Assembly: GCF_907164905.1 (NCBI RefSeq)
Contig: NZ_CAJRAF010000002.1
Coordinates: 3,410,001 to 3,474,000 of the forward strand
Reading direction: 5' to 3'
Source: Dyadobacter sp. CECT 9275
Lineage (GTDB): Bacteria > Bacteroidota > Bacteroidia > Cytophagales > Spirosomataceae
DNA length: 64,000 bases
Shown here: positions 17,031 through 24,733 of the stretch, piece by piece
How the letters are laid out: every line of letters begins with the position of its first letter
Numbering within the stretch: position 1 is the first letter of the stretch
Notes under the pieces: model-generated
The model's database searches: none
What the model saw: only the letters and a program-made list of their open reading frames with translations
Told to the model about the DNA's origin: nothing
Made by a program: the position numbers and the translations under genes

Positions 17031-17600
17031 TTACCTCACGCCTATTATCTCTGTCAGCTTTCGCTTCCCGCGCATATACTGCGTCCGGGATGTTGTTTCG
17101 CTGATCCCCAACACCTCCCCGATCTCCTCATGGTCATAGCCCTCGAACAAATAAAGGCTTAAAACCACTCTATAACCATCCGGAAGTTTCATTACCGCGT
17201 TCCGTATCCTTTCCACTTCGTAAGACGTATCGTCCTCATTCCATAATTTCTGTTCCTCCGAAGGAACGCCGTATTCCTGCTCAGACTCCTGCCACTCTTC
17301 AATCTCAATCCACTTAACTTTTCTGCTTCTGACCTGGTTAATGGCCTTGTTCACAACAATTTGTTTCAGCCATGCACCGAAAGTGGACTGCTGCCTGAAC
17401 TGGTGCAGATTTGTGAATGCATCCACAAAAGCTTCCTGCAGAGCGTCCTCTGCCTCACCCATATGATTCAATATCCGCATACATATATTGAACATGGCCT
17501 TGGAGTAACTTTTGTACAACTCATATTGTGCCTTTCGATCGCCGAGTTTACAGCGCTCCACAAGTTCGACATGCCGGTCGATGTACAAATTTGTTTTCAA
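17031..17600 (-). CDS. ECF sigma factor (RpoE-like)
   Basis: 189 residues. Region 2: LVERCKLGDRKAQYELYKSYSKAMFNICMRIL...EDALQEAFVDAFTNLHQF, with DALQEAF as the core-binding 2.1/2.2 signature. Region 4: MKLPDGYRVVLSLYLFEGYDHEEIGEVLGISETTSRTQYMRGKRKL helix-turn-helix. First gene of a minus-strand operon with a membrane anti-sigma-like protein and a DUF4097 protein, so it probably answers an envelope signal. Divergent from ispH across 244 nt. Confidence 0.92.
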   Translation of the reverse strand: MKTNLYIDRHVELVERCKLGDRKAQYELYKSYSKAMFNICMRILNHMGEAEDALQEAFVDAFTNLHQFRQQSTFGAWLKQIVVNKAINQVRSRKVKWIEIEEWQESEQEYGVPSEEQKLWNEDDTSYEVERIRNAVMKLPDGYRVVLSLYLFEGYDHEEIGEVLGISETTSRTQYMRGKRKLTEIIGVR

Positions 17601-17714
17601 GCAGAAGGTTTAGTTTTGAACGTTCTGAATCAAAGACCTCTGTCTTTCTATAATGTTGCATATACTGCGAAATATTTTTAAAGATTCGCCTCCCGAACAA
17701 AGCAACACCACGGA

Positions 17715-17744
17715 TTGTTCTTTATGCGGCAGGATGTATCTTTG
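17715..17744 (+). promoter_or_regulatory. Promoter of ispH
   Basis: TTG (17715-17717), 19 nt, TATCTTTG (17737-17744), full consensus. The start site would be near 17751, giving a leader of about 94 nt that begins with the nested hairpin at 17752-17799. Confidence 0.6.
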
Positions 17745-17751
17745 AATAAAT

Positions 17752-17799
17752 ATTCCGGCAACCGGGTATTATCTTAAAGATAAAAATATCCGCCGGAAT
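17752..17799 (+). other. Nested inverted repeats at the 5' end of the ispH leader
   Basis: Outer arms ATTCCGGC (17752-17759) and GCCGGAAT (17792-17799); inner arms TTATCTT (17769-17775) and AAGATAA (17777-17783). As RNA this folds as an 8-bp stem, an internal loop and a 5-6 bp hairpin at the first transcribed bases. It could protect the mRNA 5' end or, as DNA, act as an operator. Confidence 0.45.
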
Positions 17800-17844
17800 T
17801 TATTAGTACGTTGCGCAAATTATAGCCGAAGAAGACCGACCGTC

Positions 17845-19074
17845 ATGAAAACGTTTAACATACCTGATTTTTACCGAAGCAGTATTATTACTCCAATCAA
17901 AGAATTCAGGCGTAAAAATGATAAGTTAAAAAGAGACTTCAGCCCTACGATACTTGATTTCGGGCCCGTCACTTTTCTGATAGCCAGGCATTTCGGATTT
18001 TGTTATGGTGTCGAAAATGCGATTGATATCGCATACAGGGCCATTGCGGAAAATCCTGGAAAAAGGATTTTCCTGCTCAGTGAAATGATTCATAACCCGG
18101 ACGTGAACCTCGATCTCACAGAGCGCGGTGTACGGTTCCTGATGGATACCAAAGGCAGGCAGCTCATACCCTGGGAGGACCTGACCACCGACGACATCGT
18201 CATCGTTCCCGCTTTTGGTACCACCATCGAAAACCAGAAAAAGCTCGAAGAGCTGGGTATCAACTCAATGGTATACGACACCACCTGCCCTTTTGTAGAG
18301 AAAGTATGGAACCGTGCTTCACAGATAGGAGAGAAGAACTACTCGATTATCGTACATGGTAAACCTACACACGAAGAAACCAGAGCTACATTTTCGCATA
18401 GCAAGGAAAATGCTCCGACGGTGGTGGTGAAAAACATGGCACAATCCGAAATACTGGCCCGGTACATCACGGGAGAACTTCCTGTCAGCCAGTTTTTTGA
18501 AGATTTCAAAGGCCAGTACTCCGAAGGTTTTAACCCGGCTAACGACCTAAAGCGGATTGGTGTGGTCAATCAAACCACCATGTTGGCTTCTGACACTCAA
18601 GGCATTGCTGATTATCTCAAAAATGTGATGATCAAACATTATGCCTTACGCCCCGAACAGGTGGAAGATCATTTCGCAAACACGCGTGATACTTTATGTT
18701 ATGCCACGAACGACAACCAGGATGCAACCTATGCCTTACTTACCCACCCGGCGGATCTGGTCGTTGTAGCAGGAGGTTATAACAGTTCCAATACTTCGCA
18801 CCTTGTGGAACTATGCGAAGCCAAATTCCCTACTTATTTCATCGAATCCGTTAATAAGATACTGGGCACCAACCTGATCAGGCATTTCGACCTGCACAAC
18901 AAACAGGAGGTGGTGACGGAAAATTATCTTCCGCAAACCACACCGGTACGCATTATGCTTACATGCGGGGCTTCCTGTCCGGATGCGGTTGTGGAGGGAA
19001 TCCTTGTCAGACTGCTTTCTTTTTTCGAGGAGGCCAAAACCGTTGAAGAAGTGATGGCGGGTTTTACCGCTTAA
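17845..19074 (+). CDS. ispH: 4-hydroxy-3-methylbut-2-enyl diphosphate reductase
   Basis: 409 residues, the long form typical of Bacteroidota. Three cluster cysteines are visible: FGFCYGVENAI, YDTTCPFVEKVWNRA and LTCGASCPDAVVEGIL. The active-site HGKPTHEET and SHLVELCE blocks are present. The last enzyme of the methylerythritol phosphate pathway; the [4Fe-4S] cluster reduces HMBPP to IPP and DMAPP. Own promoter with a structured leader; no MEP gene is adjacent. Confidence 0.96.
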   Translation: MKTFNIPDFYRSSIITPIKEFRRKNDKLKRDFSPTILDFGPVTFLIARHFGFCYGVENAIDIAYRAIAENPGKRIFLLSEMIHNPDVNLDLTERGVRFLMDTKGRQLIPWEDLTTDDIVIVPAFGTTIENQKKLEELGINSMVYDTTCPFVEKVWNRASQIGEKNYSIIVHGKPTHEETRATFSHSKENAPTVVVKNMAQSEILARYITGELPVSQFFEDFKGQYSEGFNPANDLKRIGVVNQTTMLASDTQGIADYLKNVMIKHYALRPEQVEDHFANTRDTLCYATNDNQDATYALLTHPADLVVVAGGYNSSNTSHLVELCEAKFPTYFIESVNKILGTNLIRHFDLHNKQEVVTENYLPQTTPVRIMLTCGASCPDAVVEGILVRLLSFFEEAKTVEEVMAGFTA

Positions 19075-19162
19075 AATCCAGGCAGACTATGCATGCCGCT
19101 CCAACCGTATAATTAAAACCTGCAGCCTTTGGGACAATAAATATTACTTATTTTCCATAATA

Positions 19163-19188
19163 GATTAAATTCGGAACGCAATTTAATC
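19163..19188 (+). promoter_or_regulatory. Inverted repeat just upstream of the alpha-2-macroglobulin gene
   Basis: Perfect 9-bp arms GATTAAATT and AATTTAATC around CGGAACGC, 13 nt before the ATG. It overlaps a possible -7 variant TAAATTCG (19166-19173). It may be an operator or a 5' leader hairpin. Confidence 0.4.
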
Positions 19189-19200
19189 CTGCACAATGTT

Positions 19201-22200
19201 ATGAAAAAATTTACGGATCTGCGTCATCCTTTTTTCCTCTTCATCATCATTCTGTTTGCCGGCTGCTCCTCGCTTAATAAGATACGAATCAACGGAACCA
19301 ATTTTACCGGGGAAATCAGTCAGTCTCAAAATCTGGTATTTACCTTTAACAAGGATATCGTTTCCTACAGTCAGCTGGATGCCTGGGATTCAACCCAGTA
19401 TATTCATTTTGAACCTGAGGTAAGAGGGCGTTTTAAGTGGACTTCCCCTAACGAAGTCATTTTCTCGCCCTTATCCGGTTTCAGCCCTGCAACGGCTTAT
19501 ACTGCTACACTATCTAATTCCTTACTCACAACATCGGTCAAGGACAAGAATTACGATATTGATACCGAGCCTATCCAGTTTCACACGCCCTACCTTCAGT
19601 TAACAGATACCGAAACCTGGTGGACACTTTCCAAAGAGAACAGCCGCCCCGAAGCTCGCCTTCGCCTGACATTCAACTATCCTGTCCAGGCACAAAATGT
19701 GGCCGAACGGCTTAAAATTATTATTACTGAAAAAAACACCGACTTTAAAATTCTTCCTTCAACCGACGAAAAATCCTTAACGCTGGCGCTCCAAAAAACC
19801 GGGAACAGCGACAACAATCCGGTACCGCTCAATATTCGGATTGAAAAGGGGATTAAGGCACAGCACACCAACCATATTACCCAGGAGACCATCAGCCGTA
19901 CTACCAGCCTTCCCTCTCCTTTGCATCTGGAAATTACGGATATCAAAACTGGCTTTGAGAACAACCAGGGCTATGCCAAAATCATCACTACCCAGGAACT
20001 GAATGGTGAAAATATTACAGCTGCATTTTCTGTCAATCCAGAGCTACAGACAAAAACAGAGATCACTGACAACGGATTTATCATCCGTGCAGACTTTAAT
20101 GAAACCGATACCTACTCCCTCCTCGTCAATACAAGCCTGAAAGGAATTCTTGGCCCTGTACTGGAAGAAGAAGTACCACGTGATCTGTTTTTTGGAAAAA
20201 TGCCTGCCGGAATATCCTTTGCCAATAAAAAGGCACTGTACATGACACCAAAAGGCTCGCGTAATATGGGTGTGCAAATTGTGAATGTTCCAAAAGTTCA
20301 GGTTAGAATTTCCAAGCTGTATGCAAATAATATCCTCGCCTATGTCCGCAACAGCCGCTGGGATGATTATGCGCAGATCGGCGATGAATGGAAACCTACT
20401 GGCGCTTATCAGTATAGCGACGACCTGGAAAGCAATTTCAGCGATGTACTGGTAAATAAAACGGTTGACGCAGAAAATCTTCCCAAATCAAAAGGAATAT
20501 CAGCACTTAACATTGCCCTGCCCGATGATAACGGCAGGAAGGGCGTCTACCTTGTTTCTGTCAATTCGAAAGAAGAAGCATATATGGGCGCCACCAAGCT
20601 CGTCTCTATATCGGATATCGGTCTGATCGTAAAACAAGGAAAGGATGAAATATGGGTCTTTGCCAATTCTATCAAAACCAATGACCCACTTGCCGGTGTA
20701 GAAATAACCCTGGTAAGCTCCAATAACCAGCCTATACAGACACTGACAACCGGCAATCAGGGAGTCGCGCATGTGGATAAACTATCCGAAAAGGCTCCCA
20801 ATTTCCGTGTTGCCATGCTCACTGCAAGTAGTCAGGATGACTTCAATTATCTGTTGCTGGATGATACGCAGGTAGAAACTTCCCGGTTTGAGGTGGACGG
20901 AGTCAGGGATAATACGTCAGGTTTACAGGCCTTTATATATGGACAGCGGGATATTTACCGCCCGGGCGAAACCATGCATTTCAATACCGTGATCAGGAAT
21001 CAGGCATGGGAAGCAATTCGAGAAACACCTGTTAAAATAAAACTGATTACGCCCAATGGCCGGGAATACCGAACCTGGCGAAAAACGACAAACGAACAAG
21101 GCGCTGTGGAAACCGACGTTCCGGTGGACGCTGCCGGTCTCACGGGTTCGTATAACTTTGAGGTATACAATGCCAATGACGTGTTACTGGCATCTCAATC
21201 GGTAAGTGTTGAAGAGTTCCTTCCAGACCGGATCAAGGTAGATCTGGCAGGAGCAAAAAAAGAATATCAATCCGGAGAAACCGTTCTTCTTCAAGCAACA
21301 GCGGTTAACCTGTTTGGCCCTCCAGCTGCGGGAAGAAATTATGAAATGGAGTCTCAGCTTAAAAGAAAAGGATTTTCCCCAAAAGATTTTCCTGAATATA
21401 TTTTTGATATCCCCTCCGAAACAACTTTTGAAAAGGAAAGCAGGCAAGGTACTACCAACGAGCAGGGAAACGCAACGGAACGCTTCCCTCTTAACCCGAC
21501 AATCAAAGATATCGGCGTGCTGGAGGGAAAGATATACGTAACGGTTTTTGATGAAAACGGGCGGCCGGTAAACCGTCTTCAAAAATTTGATGTATTCACA
21601 CAGCCTGTTTTTTATGGTATCCGCCTTCCTGATTCATATGTCGGTGTAAATGCCCCCATACCTGTCGACATTGTGGGTGTGACCAGCAAAGGTACTTTAA
21701 AGACAGGTACCACTGCCAAAGTAGAGGTTGTCAGACTTGAATATCAGACCGTTGTTGAAAAGAAAAATGACCAGTTGCGGTATACCTCCCGCAAAAGTGA
21801 AAAGATTGTATACGCCAATAATCTCAGCCTGCCACAGGGGAAAGCCACACTCCGTTATGTTCCCACGGTATCGGGGCAATATGAAGTGCGGGTACGCCGT
21901 CAGGGCGCTGAATATTATACCGTAGCCGGATTTTATGCTTATGGCTATGGTTATACGCAGTATTCCTCCTTTGAAGTCAGCAATGAAGGGCGGGTGATTA
22001 TCAAGGCGGATAAGGAAAAGTATAATTCTGGTGAAACAGCCACTGTTCTTTTCCAGACACCCTTTGACGGGAGGTTGCTCGTGACCGTGGAACGCAACCA
22101 TGTTTTGGAACAACATATTATCTCAACCGAAAAAAAGGCTGCGGAGCTGAAGTTAAAACTGAAGGACGAACACCTTCCCAATGTATACGTCTCGGCAACG

Positions 22201-24657
22201 TTGATCCGGCCACTGGATGCATCCGATATGCCCCTCACAGTAGCACACGGTTTTATGCCGCTGACTGTTGAAAACTCAGACCGAAAACTGGATGTATCCA
22301 TAACTGCTGTTGATAAATCCCGCTCTAAAACAAAACAGACGTTAAGCTTCAAAACAAACCCTCATGCACAGCTGACCGTTTCTGTAGTGGATGAAGGTAT
22401 TCTCCAGATCAAAAATTTCAAAACACCGGATATTCACGGTTATTTTTATCAGAAACGTGCGCTGGAAGTTACCAGTCATGACTTATATGCACTCCTTTTC
22501 CCTGAGCTCAATATCTCAGGGGTATCCAGTTTTGGTGGTGACGGGTTTGACCTGGAACGGCGGATTAATCCGCTCAGCAACGGAAGAACTGCCCTGGTAT
22601 CTTTCTGGAGTGGTGTGATCACCGCAGACGGAAGCGGTGATGCAAAATTTGATATTAACATTCCTCAGTTCAGTGGTGATCTCCGGGTGATGGCAGTGGC
22701 CTACAAAGACAAGGCTTTTGGCTCGGCCAGTAAGAACATCAAAGTTGCCGATCCCATTGTCATCAGTGCGGGCCTGCCACGTTTTTTGAGCCCCGGCGAC
22801 GAACTGGACCTACCGGTAAATATCAGCAATACAGAACCTAAAACAGCCGACGCAACGGTAACTATTCAACTGAGCGGGCAGTTAAGTATATCAGGACCAG
22901 CTGCGCAGAAAGTTATCATCCCGGCAGGTAAGGAGGAAAGAGCCGGATTCCGGATAAAGGCATTAACCGCCATCGGGACCGGGAAAGTGACGGTCAGGGT
23001 GATGTCTTTTGGGCAAACCTTCGTTCAGGAAACAGCTATTACCGTACGACCCGCTTCTCCCTTACTGAAAACCAGCCGTTCGGGCGTAATTGCCGGCGGG
23101 AAACAGGAAGTTGTTAACCTGGCTTCATCTTTTATTCCGGCCACCACCAGAACGGAGTTAGTCCTGAGCAGGTCGCCATTGGTGCAGGGAGGTGGAAAAG
23201 CATTGGCAGGCTTGCTAGGATACCCATTTGGCTGTATGGAACAAACCATTTCAAAAGCATTTCCGCAACTTTATTTTACAGACCTTACCAAAGCCATGGC
23301 TCCTCAGGTATATCAGGTAAAAAATGGGGAAAGTGATTTTAATCCGGTAGCCAATGTGCAGCTGGCGATCAGAAAGGCGGAGTCACAGCAGCTTTTCAAC
23401 GGTGGAATGGGCATGTGGCCAGGTGCTACCCAGGAAGACTGGTGGGTAACTGCTTACGCCGTTCATTTTTTGGAAGAGGCCAGGAAAGCAGGGTTTGAAG
23501 TTAATTCCCAAACCATTAATAAGGCAACGGAATACCTGACCTTAAAAACCGGTAATATTTCAACCAGGGAGATTGTTTTGGCCAGTAATGGAAACGGCTT
23601 AGCTTACGGTGCGGAGCCTGGCGCTGGTTCACAAATCAGGAAAACCGTGGCGCGCCGGGAAGTGCTCTATTCGTTATATGTGCTGGCACTGGCAGGTCAT
23701 CCCAACCGTTCGGCCATGAATTATTACAAGCAAAATCCGCAGTTGCTGACCACCGACTCCAGGTATCTGCTCGCTGCTGCTTTCCAGCTCACCGGCGACA
23801 GCAGAAGTTTTGTTTCCTTATTACCCAAATCATATACGCCAGAAACGGCGCAGGCGATGGACGGCAGTTATTCGTCTCCGCTACGGAATACGGCCTTGGT
23901 ATTGAACACATTACTGGAATCTGATTCGGATAACCCCCAGGTCACTCCGCTGGCCCGGCAGCTGTCCAAAGCAATTGCATCAAGCAGTTATATCAACACA
24001 CAGGAGGCCTCGTTCGTAGTTTTGGCCCTTGGAAAAATTGCAAAAAGAACATCCGCTTCGTCCGTCAAAGCCACCTTAAGTTTGAAAGGTAAAAAGCTGA
24101 GCACATTTGAAGGAAAAGAACTTAAACTGGTGCAGGGCCTGGTTAACCAAAAAATAGAAATTGCAACACAGGGAACAGGCGGGTTGTATTGGTTCAGCCA
24201 GTCAGAAGGTATTTCATCTACGGGTTCCTATGTAGAAGAAGATCAGGGCTTGCGGGTACGCCGGGAGTTCCTGACAAGAGACGGTAAACCCGCCGGATCG
24301 TTACACCAGAATGATTTGGTCGTAGTGAAGGTTTCGCTTTTAAGCACCACGGGATTACCTGTTGACAATGTAGTGGTTACGGACATCCTGCCCGCAGGCT
24401 TTGAAATAGAAAATCCACGGATCACAGAGGTAAGAGATATGCCCTGGATCAGCAATGCATCTGTTCCCGACTATTACGATATCCGCGACGACCGCATTCA
24501 TTTCTTTACGCAAGCCAGCCATATTGAAAAGTCCTTTTATTATCAGGTAAGGATTGTTTCAAAAGGGAAATTTACCGTTGGTCCGGCGGCGGCTGACGCT
24601 ATGTACCAGGGTGAATACCGAAGTTACTCCGGAGGCGGCAGGATTACAGTGGAATGA
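19201..24657 (+). CDS. Bacterial alpha-2-macroglobulin lipoprotein (thioester type)
   Basis: 1818 residues. Lipoprotein signal with lipobox FAGC (Cys22). An N-terminal Ig-like MG0/MG1 region precedes a chain of macroglobulin domains (VYLVSVNSKEEA, YIYRPGETMHFNTVIR-type MG3). The alpha-2-macroglobulin core (ALVSFWSGVITADGSGDAKFDINIPQFSGDLRVMAVAYKDKAFG) and the thioester motif CMEQ at about 1345-1348 (GYPFGCMEQTISKAF) lie before an alpha/alpha toroid and a terminal receptor-like MG domain. In E. coli YfhM such proteins are periplasmic protease traps working with PBP1C. Here pbpC lies about 30 kb away instead of adjacent. Monocistronic. Confidence 0.93.
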   Translation: MKKFTDLRHPFFLFIIILFAGCSSLNKIRINGTNFTGEISQSQNLVFTFNKDIVSYSQLDAWDSTQYIHFEPEVRGRFKWTSPNEVIFSPLSGFSPATAYTATLSNSLLTTSVKDKNYDIDTEPIQFHTPYLQLTDTETWWTLSKENSRPEARLRLTFNYPVQAQNVAERLKIIITEKNTDFKILPSTDEKSLTLALQKTGNSDNNPVPLNIRIEKGIKAQHTNHITQETISRTTSLPSPLHLEITDIKTGFENNQGYAKIITTQELNGENITAAFSVNPELQTKTEITDNGFIIRADFNETDTYSLLVNTSLKGILGPVLEEEVPRDLFFGKMPAGISFANKKALYMTPKGSRNMGVQIVNVPKVQVRISKLYANNILAYVRNSRWDDYAQIGDEWKPTGAYQYSDDLESNFSDVLVNKTVDAENLPKSKGISALNIALPDDNGRKGVYLVSVNSKEEAYMGATKLVSISDIGLIVKQGKDEIWVFANSIKTNDPLAGVEITLVSSNNQPIQTLTTGNQGVAHVDKLSEKAPNFRVAMLTASSQDDFNYLLLDDTQVETSRFEVDGVRDNTSGLQAFIYGQRDIYRPGETMHFNTVIRNQAWEAIRETPVKIKLITPNGREYRTWRKTTNEQGAVETDVPVDAAGLTGSYNFEVYNANDVLLASQSVSVEEFLPDRIKVDLAGAKKEYQSGETVLLQATAVNLFGPPAAGRNYEMESQLKRKGFSPKDFPEYIFDIPSETTFEKESRQGTTNEQGNATERFPLNPTIKDIGVLEGKIYVTVFDENGRPVNRLQKFDVFTQPVFYGIRLPDSYVGVNAPIPVDIVGVTSKGTLKTGTTAKVEVVRLEYQTVVEKKNDQLRYTSRKSEKIVYANNLSLPQGKATLRYVPTVSGQYEVRVRRQGAEYYTVAGFYAYGYGYTQYSSFEVSNEGRVIIKADKEKYNSGETATVLFQTPFDGRLLVTVERNHVLEQHIISTEKKAAELKLKLKDEHLPNVYVSATLIRPLDASDMPLTVAHGFMPLTVENSDRKLDVSITAVDKSRSKTKQTLSFKTNPHAQLTVSVVDEGILQIKNFKTPDIHGYFYQKRALEVTSHDLYALLFPELNISGVSSFGGDGFDLERRINPLSNGRTALVSFWSGVITADGSGDAKFDINIPQFSGDLRVMAVAYKDKAFGSASKNIKVADPIVISAGLPRFLSPGDELDLPVNISNTEPKTADATVTIQLSGQLSISGPAAQKVIIPAGKEERAGFRIKALTAIGTGKVTVRVMSFGQTFVQETAITVRPASPLLKTSRSGVIAGGKQEVVNLASSFIPATTRTELVLSRSPLVQGGGKALAGLLGYPFGCMEQTISKAFPQLYFTDLTKAMAPQVYQVKNGESDFNPVANVQLAIRKAESQQLFNGGMGMWPGATQEDWWVTAYAVHFLEEARKAGFEVNSQTINKATEYLTLKTGNISTREIVLASNGNGLAYGAEPGAGSQIRKTVARREVLYSLYVLALAGHPNRSAMNYYKQNPQLLTTDSRYLLAAAFQLTGDSRSFVSLLPKSYTPETAQAMDGSYSSPLRNTALVLNTLLESDSDNPQVTPLARQLSKAIASSSYINTQEASFVVLALGKIAKRTSASSVKATLSLKGKKLSTFEGKELKLVQGLVNQKIEIATQGTGGLYWFSQSEGISSTGSYVEEDQGLRVRREFLTRDGKPAGSLHQNDLVVVKVSLLSTTGLPVDNVVVTDILPAGFEIENPRITEVRDMPWISNASVPDYYDIRDDRIHFFTQASHIEKSFYYQVRIVSKGKFTVGPAAADAMYQGEYRSYSGGGRITVE

Positions 24658-24665
24658 CAGGTTAT

Positions 24666-24699
24666 AAAAAAAGCAGTTGTCCGGGATGCGGACAACTGC
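24666..24699 (-). terminator. Terminator of ppc
   Basis: 10-bp perfect stem GCAGTTGTCC / GGACAACTGC with a 7-nt loop. On the minus strand it is followed by seven T, 34 nt after the ppc stop; it may also serve the convergent A2M gene. Confidence 0.75.
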
Positions 24700-24733
24700 C
24701 AATATTCCTTTCATATCATTCCTCCTTTATTTC

